Made by a program: the position numbers and the translations under genes. From Streptomyces sp. NBC_00425 (GTDB lineage: Bacteria > Actinomycetota > Actinomycetes > Streptomycetales > Streptomycetaceae), in contig NZ_CP107928.1 of NCBI RefSeq assembly GCF_036030735.1, positions 8,432,001 through 8,496,000 of the forward strand: a stretch of DNA of 64,000 nt, read 5' to 3'. Under the pieces are notes generated by a model. That model made no database searches and was not told the DNA's origin. It saw only the letters and a program-made list of their open reading frames with translations. Shown piece by piece: positions 36,584-46,624 of this stretch; position 1 is the stretch's first letter, and each line of letters begins with the position of its first letter.

Positions 36584-39500
36584 GCGATCTTCTCCCCTAC
36601 CCAGCGGGCGAGTTCGAGCGGACTGAGGGCGGCGACGGGCATGCCCGCGGCGACGAGCTGCCCGGCGACGCCCGTCGAGTAGCGCGGCCGGCCCGTGTCG
36701 TCGAGACTCGCGCAGCCCAGCACATGGCAGCCCGACCCGACGAGCGCCCGCACCTCGGCGAGCAGCCCGCCGAGAGGACAGCCCTCCTCGAAGTCGCTGA
36801 CGACCACGACGAGGGTCCGGGACGGCACCGTGACGAGCTCGCGGGCCTGCCGCAGACCCGCCGCGATGTGCGTGCCGCCGCCCACACTGACCTCCAGCAG
36901 CAGCGACAGCGGGTCCTCGACGTGGCCCGTGAGGTCGATGACCTCCGTGGAGAACGCCAGGAAGTGCGTCGACAGGGTCGGCACGCCGGCCAGCACCGAG
37001 GCCGTCAGCGCGGCCCACACCGTGGACGCCTCCATGGACCCGGAGACGTCCGTCACCAGGATCAGCCGCCAGTCCGCGGCCCGCCGCGCCCGGCTGCGGA
37101 ACACCGGGCGCTCGGGGACGACCCGTACGACGCCGTCCGGGCCGCGCCGCGCGGTCGTCAGGTTGGCGCGCAGGGTGCGCGGCAGGTCGAGGCCGCCGCC
37201 GGGCCGCCGGCTCGGGCGCGGCAGCGTCGTGCCGTGCAGGGCGGGACGCAGCCGGGTCGCCAGTTCCCGCGTCAGCTCCTCGACGAGCCGTCGCACGAGC
37301 GGGCGCAGCGCGGCCAGCCGGGCCTCGGGAAGCCCGCCGGCGTGCCGCAGCACCGTGTGCAGCAGTTCCACGGACGGGCGCACGCTGTCCGCGTCCAGCT
37401 CCGCGAGGACGTCCTTGCGGCCCGACGCCGCGGCCGCCGCCAGCACCTCCTCCCGGATGCCCGGTCCGAACAGCGCGGCCAGCTCCTGCGACCACTCCCG
37501 TGCACCGGGATACGGCGCCTCCCGCCCGCCGCCGGTCCCCGGGCCCGTCAGATCCCCTCTGCTGCCCTCGCCGCGTCCGCTGCCGTACAGCTCGTCCAGG
37601 GCCGTCGCCAACGAGCGGGCGGACGCGGGCAGTCGGTCGGCGCGCCGCCCCAGTACGAGCCGCCACCGGTCGTCGGCGGCGAGGCGACGGTCCTCCTCGG
37701 GGGACGCGTTCTGGTCGGGGGACATGTTCTCGTCGGGGGCCGTGTCCTCGTCGCCCCCGGCCGACCGGAGTCCGTTTCCGGCGGAGACGGCGTCAGGGAC
37801 GACAGCCGCGGCCGGCGCTGCGGCGGGCTCCGCGGCGGGCGACGTCCGGACGTCGGCGTCCCGCGCCGGCAGCAGGCCCAGCGTGCGCAGGGCGTCGCGC
37901 GCGACCAGGTCCGCCTCGGCCCAGACGGCGAGCGCGGCCGGGTCGACGCCCCGTGTGTCCCCGATGTGCCGGGTGCCGAGGCGCTCCTCGACGGCGGCGA
38001 GGAGCCGGTCGCGGGCCGCGGGGCTCAGGGTCTCGAAACCGCCCCGCAACGCCGGAAGCCGGTCCAGGAACTCCCGGTCGGGCAACGCGGCGACCCGGTC
38101 GAGCAACGGCGTCAGAGCCGGTTCCGCGGCCTCCAGCAGGGGGCCCGCGGCGGTCAGCAGCCCGCTCAGCCGGGCGGTCAGGGCCGCCCGGGAGCCGGGA
38201 TCGACGGCTCCGTCCACCCAGGACGCGACCCGGTCGCCGAAGGCGCGCGGGTCCTCCTGTCCGAGCAGCACCCGGACGGCTCCCGCGGCGCCGCGCATCA
38301 GGGGCGAGCCGTCGGCGGCCAACCGGGCCAGCGCGTCGGTGAGCCGGACCCCGCCCGACAGGTCGGCCCGGTGCGCGAGTTCCAGCAGCGCGTGGGCGTC
38401 GGCCGGATCCTCGGACCCGGTCAGCCCGTCCACCTGACGGACCGCCGCCGAGGTGAGCAGCCCGGCCACGGCGGCCGCCCGCGCCGTCCGCCCCTCGTCG
38501 GCGCCGAGCCCCGGCACGTGACCGGCGTGCAGGCGGTCCGACAGGGCGAGACCGGCGAGGAGCTCGGGAAGGGTGCCGGCCTGCGGCAGCACCTCGGCGA
38601 TGGCGTCCAGCCGCTCGTCCGCGAGCACCGGCAACCCGCACTCCGCGGCCTCCTCGAGCCCCCGAAGGACCTGGGCGGCCGTCGACCCGCCCTCCTCCCG
38701 TTCCGTGCGCAGGCGCTCCCGGAGCACGCCCTCGGCGGCCTGGGCCGCGGTGACGCCCCGTACGCCGGCCGCCGTCAGCATGGCCGCCGTCGCCGGCGTC
38801 CAGCGCACGTCCCAGCGCGAGGTGAGGGCCTGCGCGCCGCCCGCGCCGACCACCTCCTTCGCCTCCCCGTACGGCACCCCGCACACCGTGAGCCGGCGCA
38901 ACAGCAGTTCCCGGCGCCGGTCGAGGTCGGACCGCAGCGGGTCGAGCCGCAGATCCCTGGCCGGGTCGGCGCTGTCCTGCGGGCCCGGCAGGCCCAGCGC
39001 TGCCGTCTCGGCCTCGACCGCCGGGGCCAGTCCGCAGCGCGGCGCGTCCGGTGCGGGCCGGCCGGTGCGCGACCCGACGAGCACGCGTTCCATCGCCCGT
39101 GCGACGGCCCGCCCGCGTCCATAGGGCTCGCCCTGCGCGAGGACCGTCTGCACCGCCTCGACCAGCTCGCCCCGGCCCGGCGCGGGCAGCCCGCGCAGCC
39201 GGGCGAGGTCCGAGGCCAGCCGGCTGATCTCGCGCGCGTCCGCCGGCCCCGACGGATGTCCGAGACCGCGCAGCTCCGCGCAGATCCTCACCGCGACCCG
39301 GACCAGCGCCTCCTCCAGCGCCGCCGGATCGCCCGCAGCCCGCAGCACCGTCTCCTGCCACTGCGGATCCCGGATTCCCGCCGGGTACCCGGACCGTTCG
39401 TCGAGGAGGGCGTAGGCGTACGGGATGAGCGAGGTGATCCAGGCGCCCGCCCGCCCGGCCGTGTCGCCGCCGCGGCCGCCGTCCGTGGAAGGGGACGCGT

Positions 39501-40386
39501 CGCCCCGCCCGGCCCCGGCCCCCCGCTGCTGCGTCGGCCCGTCCGTGTCCCCGCCCGCGTCGGCGAGGGCTACTCCGGTCAACGCCGGCGCGTGGAAGGC
39601 GCCGACGACCACTGCGGCCCGCTCGCCGTGCACGGTGGCCTCGGAGATCCGCGAGCGCATCCACCGCTCCCGCCGCAGGTCCAGCTCCGGAACCCCGCCG
39701 CCGGCGGCGGCCTCCTCGCGCAGCGCCCACCCCGTCAGCAGGGCCGCCCGGCGCAGCGCCTCCGGCGGCGAGCCCGGCGCGGCCGCCTCGACGAGCCGGT
39801 CCCACAGATCGTCCCCGGGGCGGCCGGTGAGTCCGGCCCGCAGCGCGCCGGTCAGCCCGAGGGCCTCGCCCTGCGCCGCGCCGCCGCGCCCCGCGCCCCA
39901 CGCCCGGTCCGCGAGCGGCAGATCGCAGGCGATCAGGGGGACGCCGTGCCGGGCGGCCCAGCGCACGGCGGCCAGCTCCGGCGAGAAGTCGGCGAACGGG
40001 TAGAACGCCGGGCCCGCGCCGCCCCGTCCGTCGCCGGGTGCGGCGGCGAGCGCGACGGGGGCCCGCGTCTCCTCGTGCCCCAGCCAGCCCAGCCACTCCT
40101 GCATCTCCGCGGGCAGTTCGACGAGCACCACGTCCGGCCGGGCCTCGTCCAGCAGTGCGGGCACGGCGGCGGCCAGCGAGGGCGCGTGGTGCCGGACGCC
40201 GATGAGACAGGGCCCGGCGGAGTCGGTGAGGACGGCGAGAGCCTCGTCGGGGGTGGCGAGACCGCCGAGAGGACTGAGAGGACTGGTGGGGCTGAGAGGA
40301 CTGGTGGGAGTGAGGTGACTGAGGGAGCCGGGGGAGTCCGGCAGGTCTGAGGGCTCCGGGAGGTCCGTGGTGGGGTGGAGGGACAC
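36580..40386 (-). CDS. DUF5682-VWA fusion protein
   Basis: 1268 residues. The N-terminal DUF5682 region opens with LIGVRHHAPSLAAAVPAL then RPDVVLVELPAE, a pattern like the TraB/TIKI-ChaN superfamily. A long helical middle follows. The C-terminus is a von Willebrand A domain with MIDAS DVSGSM near residue 1112, GGGTHI and SDFEEG, so it should bind a metal and a partner protein. In E. coli the two parts are separate genes (yehM, yehP). The GTG at 40386 is five bases after the MoxR stop, with GGAGGG inside the MoxR 3' end. Confidence 0.87.
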   Translation of the reverse strand: MSLHPTTDLPEPSDLPDSPGSLSHLTPTSPLSPTSPLSPLGGLATPDEALAVLTDSAGPCLIGVRHHAPSLAAAVPALLDEARPDVVLVELPAEMQEWLGWLGHEETRAPVALAAAPGDGRGGAGPAFYPFADFSPELAAVRWAARHGVPLIACDLPLADRAWGAGRGGAAQGEALGLTGALRAGLTGRPGDDLWDRLVEAAAPGSPPEALRRAALLTGWALREEAAAGGGVPELDLRRERWMRSRISEATVHGERAAVVVGAFHAPALTGVALADAGGDTDGPTQQRGAGAGRGDASPSTDGGRGGDTAGRAGAWITSLIPYAYALLDERSGYPAGIRDPQWQETVLRAAGDPAALEEALVRVAVRICAELRGLGHPSGPADAREISRLASDLARLRGLPAPGRGELVEAVQTVLAQGEPYGRGRAVARAMERVLVGSRTGRPAPDAPRCGLAPAVEAETAALGLPGPQDSADPARDLRLDPLRSDLDRRRELLLRRLTVCGVPYGEAKEVVGAGGAQALTSRWDVRWTPATAAMLTAAGVRGVTAAQAAEGVLRERLRTEREEGGSTAAQVLRGLEEAAECGLPVLADERLDAIAEVLPQAGTLPELLAGLALSDRLHAGHVPGLGADEGRTARAAAVAGLLTSAAVRQVDGLTGSEDPADAHALLELAHRADLSGGVRLTDALARLAADGSPLMRGAAGAVRVLLGQEDPRAFGDRVASWVDGAVDPGSRAALTARLSGLLTAAGPLLEAAEPALTPLLDRVAALPDREFLDRLPALRGGFETLSPAARDRLLAAVEERLGTRHIGDTRGVDPAALAVWAEADLVARDALRTLGLLPARDADVRTSPAAEPAAAPAAAVVPDAVSAGNGLRSAGGDEDTAPDENMSPDQNASPEEDRRLAADDRWRLVLGRRADRLPASARSLATALDELYGSGRGEGSRGDLTGPGTGGGREAPYPGAREWSQELAALFGPGIREEVLAAAAASGRKDVLAELDADSVRPSVELLHTVLRHAGGLPEARLAALRPLVRRLVEELTRELATRLRPALHGTTLPRPSRRPGGGLDLPRTLRANLTTARRGPDGVVRVVPERPVFRSRARRAADWRLILVTDVSGSMEASTVWAALTASVLAGVPTLSTHFLAFSTEVIDLTGHVEDPLSLLLEVSVGGGTHIAAGLRQARELVTVPSRTLVVVVSDFEEGCPLGGLLAEVRALVGSGCHVLGCASLDDTGRPRYSTGVAGQLVAAGMPVAALSPLELARWVGEKIA

Positions 40387-40391
40387 GGTCG

Positions 40392-41618
40392 TCAGCCCTC
40401 CAGGACCGTGCGCAGGTCCCACAGGGTGCGCCAGGTGGCGGACCCCTGCTCGGCCCGGCGTCGGACGGGCCCGTCCCAGTAGCCCCGCAGCCGGGCCGCG
40501 TCGGCCGGGTCGTCCTTGCGCACCACGCCCAGCAGATGGCCCGGCAGCAGGCCCAGCACGTCGCGGTCCCCGGGGAAGTAGGCCGCGGCGAGGGCCAGCG
40601 CGCCCGCGACGGACACCGCCTCGGCGGTGCTCATCACGGTGGACGGCCGCTCCACCTCCCAGCCCTCCGCCGACCGCCCCTCCCGCAGGTCGCGGAAGGC
40701 GGTGACCAGCGCCTCCAGCACCGCGTCGTCGACCTGGAAGGGCGCGCCCGCCCGCTCCACCGAGGCTCGCGCCTGGCTGCGCACCAGCGCGGTCTCCGCG
40801 TCGAGGTCCGGGATCGGGCCGACCGTCTCGAAGTTGAAGCGGCGCTTGAGGGCCGCCGACATCTCCGACACGCCCTTGTCCCGCAGGTTGGCCGTGGCGA
40901 TGAGGTTGAAGCCGGGCGCGGCGTGCGCCAACGCGCCGTCGGTGCCCGCCAGTTCGGGAACGGCCATGCGCCGCTCGGACAACAGGGAGACCAGCGAGTC
41001 CTGCACCTCGGGCAGACACCGCGTGACCTCCTCGACGCGCGCGATGGCTCCCCGGGACATGGCGGTCAGCACCGGCGACGGCACCAGCGCCTGCCTGCTC
41101 GGTCCCTGCGCCAGCAACAGGGCGTAATTCCAGCCGTACTTGAGCTGGTCCTCCGTGGTGCCCGCGGTGCCCTGCACGACCAGGCCGCTGGTGCCGCACA
41201 CGGCGGTGGACAGCAGCTCGGACAGCATCGACTTGGCGGTGCCCGGCTCACCGACGAGCAGCAGCCCGCGCTCGCCGGCGAGCGTCACCACGCACCGTTC
41301 GACCAGCGCGCGGTCGCCGACGAACTTGCCCTCCACCGTCATCCGGCGCGGCACCCCTTCGGGGGTCTCCGCGTCGTCCGGGAGCTTCAGGGCACGCCCC
41401 GCGCTGCCCATGACGAACGTGACCACCGCACGCGGGGTGAGCCGCCAGGCGGGCGGCCGCGGCCCGTCGTCGTACGCGGCGAGGAAGGCCAGCTCGGCGG
41501 CGTACCGGTCCTCGGGCGGGACGATCTGGCGGACCGGGTCGGCGGACGGGGCGGGGGAGGACGGGGCGGTGACGGTCATCGGCTCGCGCTCTTCCAGGGG
41601 GGACGGGACGGTGGTCAT
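40392..41618 (-). CDS. MoxR-type AAA+ ATPase (YehL-like)
   Basis: 408 residues. Walker A GEPGTAKS at 123-130; the Walker B position reads ARVEEVTR, with Glu-Glu (196-197) in place of Asp-Glu. Sensor 1 is NLIATANLRDKG and ALKRRFNFE contains the arginine finger. MoxR ATPases work with VWA proteins as chaperones or remodelers, and the VWA gene is the next one, five bases away. The ATG at 41618 overlaps the upstream stop by four bases; an ATG at 41579 has a better purine-rich leader and may be used. Confidence 0.9.
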   Translation of the reverse strand: MTTVPSPLEEREPMTVTAPSSPAPSADPVRQIVPPEDRYAAELAFLAAYDDGPRPPAWRLTPRAVVTFVMGSAGRALKLPDDAETPEGVPRRMTVEGKFVGDRALVERCVVTLAGERGLLLVGEPGTAKSMLSELLSTAVCGTSGLVVQGTAGTTEDQLKYGWNYALLLAQGPSRQALVPSPVLTAMSRGAIARVEEVTRCLPEVQDSLVSLLSERRMAVPELAGTDGALAHAAPGFNLIATANLRDKGVSEMSAALKRRFNFETVGPIPDLDAETALVRSQARASVERAGAPFQVDDAVLEALVTAFRDLREGRSAEGWEVERPSTVMSTAEAVSVAGALALAAAYFPGDRDVLGLLPGHLLGVVRKDDPADAARLRGYWDGPVRRRAEQGSATWRTLWDLRTVLEG

Positions 41619-44600
41619 CGGCGGCGGCCCTTGCGGGTGGCGCGGGTGGTGAGCTCCTCGTAGGCCGGGGCGTCACCGGAGCGGACGCGTTCCCACGCGC
41701 GTGCGAACAGCTCGGGCACCGGCACCAGCGGCACGGCGCGCCCGTAGGCGGGAATCGGGAAGAGCCCCTTCTTCCACGACTCCACCGGCAGTGCCGGGGA
41801 CTTGAGGTCCAGCCAGCCGCAGGGCAGGAACAACGTGCGCCCGGCGCGCGCCCGCTTGGCCTCGACGACCAGACCGCTCGCCGCGAGTTCGGCGCGGGCC
41901 CGCTTCGTCCGGGCCGGTTTCCATCCGGTCCAGCGGACGCAGTTGCGGTCCGTGGGGTCCGGCAGTGCCAGCAGTTGGAGGTAGAGCGCCGCCGCGTCCT
42001 CGCCCAGCCCGTGGTGTGCCGTGACCTCGGCGACCAGCTCGGGCACGACGAGGAGCGGATCCTGGGCGTACCCGGCAGCCCCCGCGGGGTCGGCGCCGGC
42101 CGTGACCGCGCGGGTGAGCTCCTCGTCGAGGAGCGTCCGCAGCGCCCGCATGCCATGCCCGCGGCCCTCGCCGACGAGTCCTTCCATCAGGCCGAACACC
42201 GGGTCGTCGGGGGTGCGCAGCGCGCCCGACCTGACCAGCACGGTCTCCCGTTCGCCGTACCACGGGCGCAGCACCAGCGCTTCGCCCGCGTGCGTGAGAC
42301 CGTGCGCGTCGGCGCCCCCCACGGCGGGCAGCCCGTACGCCTTGCGCAGTTCGGCCGCGGCCGAGGCGCCGGTGTCCGTCCATGCGACGTCCAGGTCGAG
42401 CAGCAGCTCCGGATCGGCGAAGCGGCGGCGCAGCGCGGCGAGCGCCTCCGGCAGGAGCATCCGCAGCGGGTGCCCGTACGGCAGGGAGTAGGCGAGGCCG
42501 GCCAGCGCGGCCACGGCGCGGGTCAGCTCGCTGCGGCCTGGCAGCGCCGCCGGGTCCTCCGCCACGAGGTTGCCGTCCTTGTCCGGCCGCTGGACGGTGG
42601 TGCGGCTGATCCAGGGGGTGCGCCCCGGGTTGAGGACCTCCTCCACGGAGGCGGTGGGCAGCCCGGCGAGCGAGAGCTCCCCGGCGAGGTCCTCCGGCAG
42701 CCGGACGACTCCGCCGAGCCGCTCGGCCCACTCCCGGCCGGCCGCCTCCGTGTCCGGTCCGGCCGTCCACAGGTCGCCGGGGTTCACCGGCAGCAGCGCG
42801 CCGACCAGAGCCAGCCGGTCGGCCGCCCCGATCGAGGACAACAGGGCATCCCCGAGCTCCTTCTGACGTGGCTTCAGGCAGGTAGCGGCGATCACCTCCG
42901 CCGTGAGCTGCGCAGGCCGGCCTGCGATCAGCAGAGCCGCCTGCATCGCTCCGAGCCCCCCGCCCGTCGCGTCGGCGAGCGCGTCGGGCGCCCCGGGCTG
43001 CCAGGGCGCCGGGCCCTTGTCCCGGACGAGTGCGGTGACCGCGCTCAACGCCCCGGCGGGGAACACCGCCGGGTGCGCGGTCTCCTGCGTCAGGGTGAAG
43101 TGGGCGATCGCGCCGAAGACGCCGGCCGGGTCGTGGTCCAGGGCGAGCCAGTACACCCGTCCGGCCTGCCGGTCGACGCTCTGACAGCCGAGCACGACGA
43201 CGGTGCGGCCGTCGCGGCGCAGCACCTGCCCCACCCGCTCCTGTTTCTCGTGCGGTTCGCTCAGCACGACCTCGCGCAGGGCGCCGCCGGTGGCGGCGAG
43301 CGGCCCGTCCGCCACCGCCTCGCACAGCAGGAGCAGCGCCTCGCGGTGCGGCTCGGTCACCGTCGGCGAGGCGGCGCGGTAGGCGAGCGGTCGCAGCACG
43401 TCCAGCAACGGCGTCCACATCAGGCCGATGCCGGGAACGGTGAACTCGTCGCTGCGCCACCCGTCGGCGGCGCCGGTGGACCGGCAGGACTCGCCCAGCG
43501 GTGTGCCGTCGGCGGGGTTCCCGGACAGCACGTGGTTGAGGGAGCGGATCTGTCGCAGTGCGCTCCAGCGCACCTCGCCGCCCCACCAGCCGTGCGTGTG
43601 GGCGAGCCCGGCCGTGGCCTCGCGCAGTGTGTGGTCGTCCCCGTGCTCGGGCGCGAGGTCGGCGTACATGCCGAGGACGCGTCGGCTCTGCGCCTTCGGC
43701 CGGTCGGCCGGCGGCGTCACGAAGGAGGCGGTCGACTCCGCGAGTCGCAGCACCGCGCGTACCAGCGCGGCGACGCCCGTGACGATCCCGGGGTCGTCGA
43801 GCGAGGGCAGGCCGGCGGACACGACCTGCCGGAGGACCTCGTCGGCGGACGGGACGACGGCCCGGGCGTCCGTGGTTCCGTCGACCGCCCCGGCCGCCGC
43901 CAGCGTCTCCCGCCGTCGCGCCAGCGCCTCGGTCGCGGCCCGTACCAGGCCGGCCGCCTGCTCGTCGGTCAGCGCGCGCAGCACGGCCGACGCGGCCTCG
44001 TCGCGTGGACGCAGCGCGTGCCAGAAGTCGACCGGCGGGACGAACCGGGTGCCGGCGGCGAACTCGCCGCCGCGCTCCATCGGCGTCACCCGGCCGAGTT
44101 CGCCCGCCGCCGACGGATCGTCACCCGCGTACAGGGCGATCTGCCGGTGCAGGCCGACGGCCACCGGCTCGGCGCCGCCCGGCAGGCGCAGCGCGCCGAG
44201 CAGTTCGCCGGGCGCCCGGCCGTCGGCCCGGGCAAGGGCCACCGTCCGGCCGTCCGGCGTGCCGGCGACCGTGCGTGCCTCGGTGCCCTCGCCCTCGGTG
44301 CGCACCCAGCGCCCGAGCACCGTGCCGTCCGTGCCGAACGGGCTCTGCTCCAGGCCCGGTCGGAGCGGCAGCACCTGGCACTGCTCCTGGCGCAGCGTCG
44401 CGTCCTCCCGGATGCCGGACTGCAGGAACGCGGGCAGCGAGGCACGCCCGTGCGTGCCGCTCGCCGGGTCGTACTCGAGCCACACCTGCCGGCGGCCCTC
44501 CCTGCCCTGGCGCCACAGGGAGACGCCGTCGCAGAGGACACGCCGGCCCGCCGGCAGGACGGTGTCGCCGGCGTGCAGGGTGCGCCCGCCGGTGGCCCGG

Positions 44601-46624
44601 CCGCCGCCCGGCAGCGGGATCGAGGGGGCGCCCGCGTCGGAGCCGCCGTACCAGTAGTGGGGGATCTGCTCGCCGCCGAGCGGGAACACGTCGGCCGGGC
44701 GGGCGGACCAGTACCCGAACTGCTTGCCGTCCTGCCGCCACATCACCAGCAGTTCGCCGTCCGTGTAGCGGAACGCCGGGCGCTGCCAGCGGTCCGGCTC
44801 GACGGGCAGCCGCAGGTCGTGCTCGAGCAGGATCTCCTGCGGGCCGACGACGAACACCTTGTGCTCGCGGGAGACGATCAGCGCGGGCCACGCCTCGTGG
44901 ACGGTCATCGGGTTGTCGTGGTCGCGGCCGGACCTGGTCTCGGCGTCGAGCCGGCGCAGCGCCTCGTCGAGCGCGGGCCAGCCCAGTTCGTCGAGGATGC
45001 CGGCGCGCAGCGTGTGGCCGAGCAGGGGGGCGACCTCGTGGGCGGCGACCGCGGCCACCGCCGCCGGGCTCACCCGGGCGGCCACCGCCCGGAAGGGGCG
45101 CAGGCGTTCCAGGGCGGCCCGCGCGGCGGGCAGGCCGACCGCCGCCGTCAGTTCCCCGGCCGCGTCCTCCAGCCACTCGCGCAGGACGTCACCGAGGACG
45201 GGGTGCGCGGCCAGACCGTCCAGCACCCCGTCGGCGAGCCGGTGGTCCTTGACGGTGCCGATGTCGGCGTACAGCAGCCGCCGCAGGCGCGGGTCGGCCG
45301 CCATCGCCGTCAGGTCGCGCCGCCCGGGACCGGGCCTGCCGATCCAGCCGTCCAGGGAGAGGAAGACGACCTCGTCCGGGCCGGGCAGCGTCAGCGGCAC
45401 GCCCTGCGCCGCGCACAGGTCCAGCAGGTCCACGTCGGCGCCGGACCGCCAGCGACCCGTGCACAGGTCCACGGGACGGCCCTGCTCACGCAGGTGCGGC
45501 GCCATCCGCTCGACGAGGGCGAGGGTCGCCGGGGAGCGGTCGCCGACGTTCCCGCCGTGCTTGCGGTGCAGCGCCCACCGGCCGAGCCAGTCCGCTGCGT
45601 CGACCCCGGCCGCCTCCTCGCCGGTGAGGAGCCGGTCGGCCCCGCACTCCACGAGCAGCGCCAGCCAGAACTCGTCGTCCTCGACCGAGCGGCCCAGGCC
45701 GGCCGGCATGATCTCCAGCAGGCGCCCGCGTACCTCGGGCCGCTGCCCGGCGAGGGCGGCGAGCGTCGGCCGGTAGGCGTTCCAGAAGGACGCGGGGGCA
45801 CGGACCGCCGCGGGCGACGCGAGCAGGTCGGCGACCAGGGCGCATTCCTCGCCCACCCGGTCGAGACCGGCGGCCTTGATCAGTTGGCGCGCGTCCTGCG
45901 GCAGTGAGGCGTAGGGCGGCATGCCGGCCGCGCAGCGCTCCACGGTCAACTGCCGGAACTGCGCCCAGGCCGCGGCCGGATCGAGCCGTGCGGCGAGCGC
46001 CTTGACGTGCTCCTTCAGCGCCTTGACGGTCAGCGCCCCCGCGAAGGCGAACTCCAGGAACACGGCCCGCTGCCGCTCCTCGTCGACCGCCAGCGCGTGC
46101 ACCCGCTCCGCCTCGCGGGCCTTGCCGAAGAACGCGGAGGCGTACGTCGTGTTCTCGTACTGCAGGAAGACGCGGGCCGCCTGCTCGTAGAAAGTGGGCA
46201 GGAAGTGCGGCACGGCCCGGCCGAGCCGGGCGCCGAGCTCCTCGAAGCCGTCCTTGGCGGTGCCGGGACGGGACTTGGCCTGCCGGGCGAGCCGCTCGAC
46301 GTCCTTGACCAGCGCCAGTGCGTGGTGCCCGTTCGCCGGGTCGTTGACCAGCGCCCAGGCGGGGAAGCCGAGCGTCTCCCGGCGCACCTGACCGACCCCG
46401 GGCGTCTCCGCCCGGCGGGTCAGCCCGAGGAAGTCCAGAGCCAGGTCCTCGGCGTCGCCGAGGGTGTCCGGCACGAGCCGTACGACCGGCCGGTCACCCA
46501 GGGCGGGATGGGTGTACGAGCGGACCGTGAGGGTGTCGGCGTCCTCCCGGCTCGTGGTGCCCGGGGGCAGGACGGCGCCGGCGTCGAGGAGTGCGGCCGC
46601 GGTGGCCTCGTCGTAGGTCGTCAT
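41615..46624 (-). CDS. Very large conserved-operon protein, function unknown
   Basis: 1669 residues, no signal peptide or membrane segment, largely alpha-helical in the N-terminal 600 residues, then a more beta-like middle (segments such as LIVSREHKVFVVGPQ and VLCDGVSLWRQGREG) and another helical end. I do not recognise a catalytic motif. It overlaps both neighbours by ATGA, so it is made together with the DUF4132 protein and the MoxR ATPase. By its place it may be the scaffold or client of the MoxR/VWA machine. Whether it carries a diverged WGR or DUF4132-type segment needs a profile search. Confidence 0.8.
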   Translation of the reverse strand: MTTYDEATAAALLDAGAVLPPGTTSREDADTLTVRSYTHPALGDRPVVRLVPDTLGDAEDLALDFLGLTRRAETPGVGQVRRETLGFPAWALVNDPANGHHALALVKDVERLARQAKSRPGTAKDGFEELGARLGRAVPHFLPTFYEQAARVFLQYENTTYASAFFGKAREAERVHALAVDEERQRAVFLEFAFAGALTVKALKEHVKALAARLDPAAAWAQFRQLTVERCAAGMPPYASLPQDARQLIKAAGLDRVGEECALVADLLASPAAVRAPASFWNAYRPTLAALAGQRPEVRGRLLEIMPAGLGRSVEDDEFWLALLVECGADRLLTGEEAAGVDAADWLGRWALHRKHGGNVGDRSPATLALVERMAPHLREQGRPVDLCTGRWRSGADVDLLDLCAAQGVPLTLPGPDEVVFLSLDGWIGRPGPGRRDLTAMAADPRLRRLLYADIGTVKDHRLADGVLDGLAAHPVLGDVLREWLEDAAGELTAAVGLPAARAALERLRPFRAVAARVSPAAVAAVAAHEVAPLLGHTLRAGILDELGWPALDEALRRLDAETRSGRDHDNPMTVHEAWPALIVSREHKVFVVGPQEILLEHDLRLPVEPDRWQRPAFRYTDGELLVMWRQDGKQFGYWSARPADVFPLGGEQIPHYWYGGSDAGAPSIPLPGGGRATGGRTLHAGDTVLPAGRRVLCDGVSLWRQGREGRRQVWLEYDPASGTHGRASLPAFLQSGIREDATLRQEQCQVLPLRPGLEQSPFGTDGTVLGRWVRTEGEGTEARTVAGTPDGRTVALARADGRAPGELLGALRLPGGAEPVAVGLHRQIALYAGDDPSAAGELGRVTPMERGGEFAAGTRFVPPVDFWHALRPRDEAASAVLRALTDEQAAGLVRAATEALARRRETLAAAGAVDGTTDARAVVPSADEVLRQVVSAGLPSLDDPGIVTGVAALVRAVLRLAESTASFVTPPADRPKAQSRRVLGMYADLAPEHGDDHTLREATAGLAHTHGWWGGEVRWSALRQIRSLNHVLSGNPADGTPLGESCRSTGAADGWRSDEFTVPGIGLMWTPLLDVLRPLAYRAASPTVTEPHREALLLLCEAVADGPLAATGGALREVVLSEPHEKQERVGQVLRRDGRTVVVLGCQSVDRQAGRVYWLALDHDPAGVFGAIAHFTLTQETAHPAVFPAGALSAVTALVRDKGPAPWQPGAPDALADATGGGLGAMQAALLIAGRPAQLTAEVIAATCLKPRQKELGDALLSSIGAADRLALVGALLPVNPGDLWTAGPDTEAAGREWAERLGGVVRLPEDLAGELSLAGLPTASVEEVLNPGRTPWISRTTVQRPDKDGNLVAEDPAALPGRSELTRAVAALAGLAYSLPYGHPLRMLLPEALAALRRRFADPELLLDLDVAWTDTGASAAAELRKAYGLPAVGGADAHGLTHAGEALVLRPWYGERETVLVRSGALRTPDDPVFGLMEGLVGEGRGHGMRALRTLLDEELTRAVTAGADPAGAAGYAQDPLLVVPELVAEVTAHHGLGEDAAALYLQLLALPDPTDRNCVRWTGWKPARTKRARAELAASGLVVEAKRARAGRTLFLPCGWLDLKSPALPVESWKKGLFPIPAYGRAVPLVPVPELFARAWERVRSGDAPAYEELTTRATRKGRRR

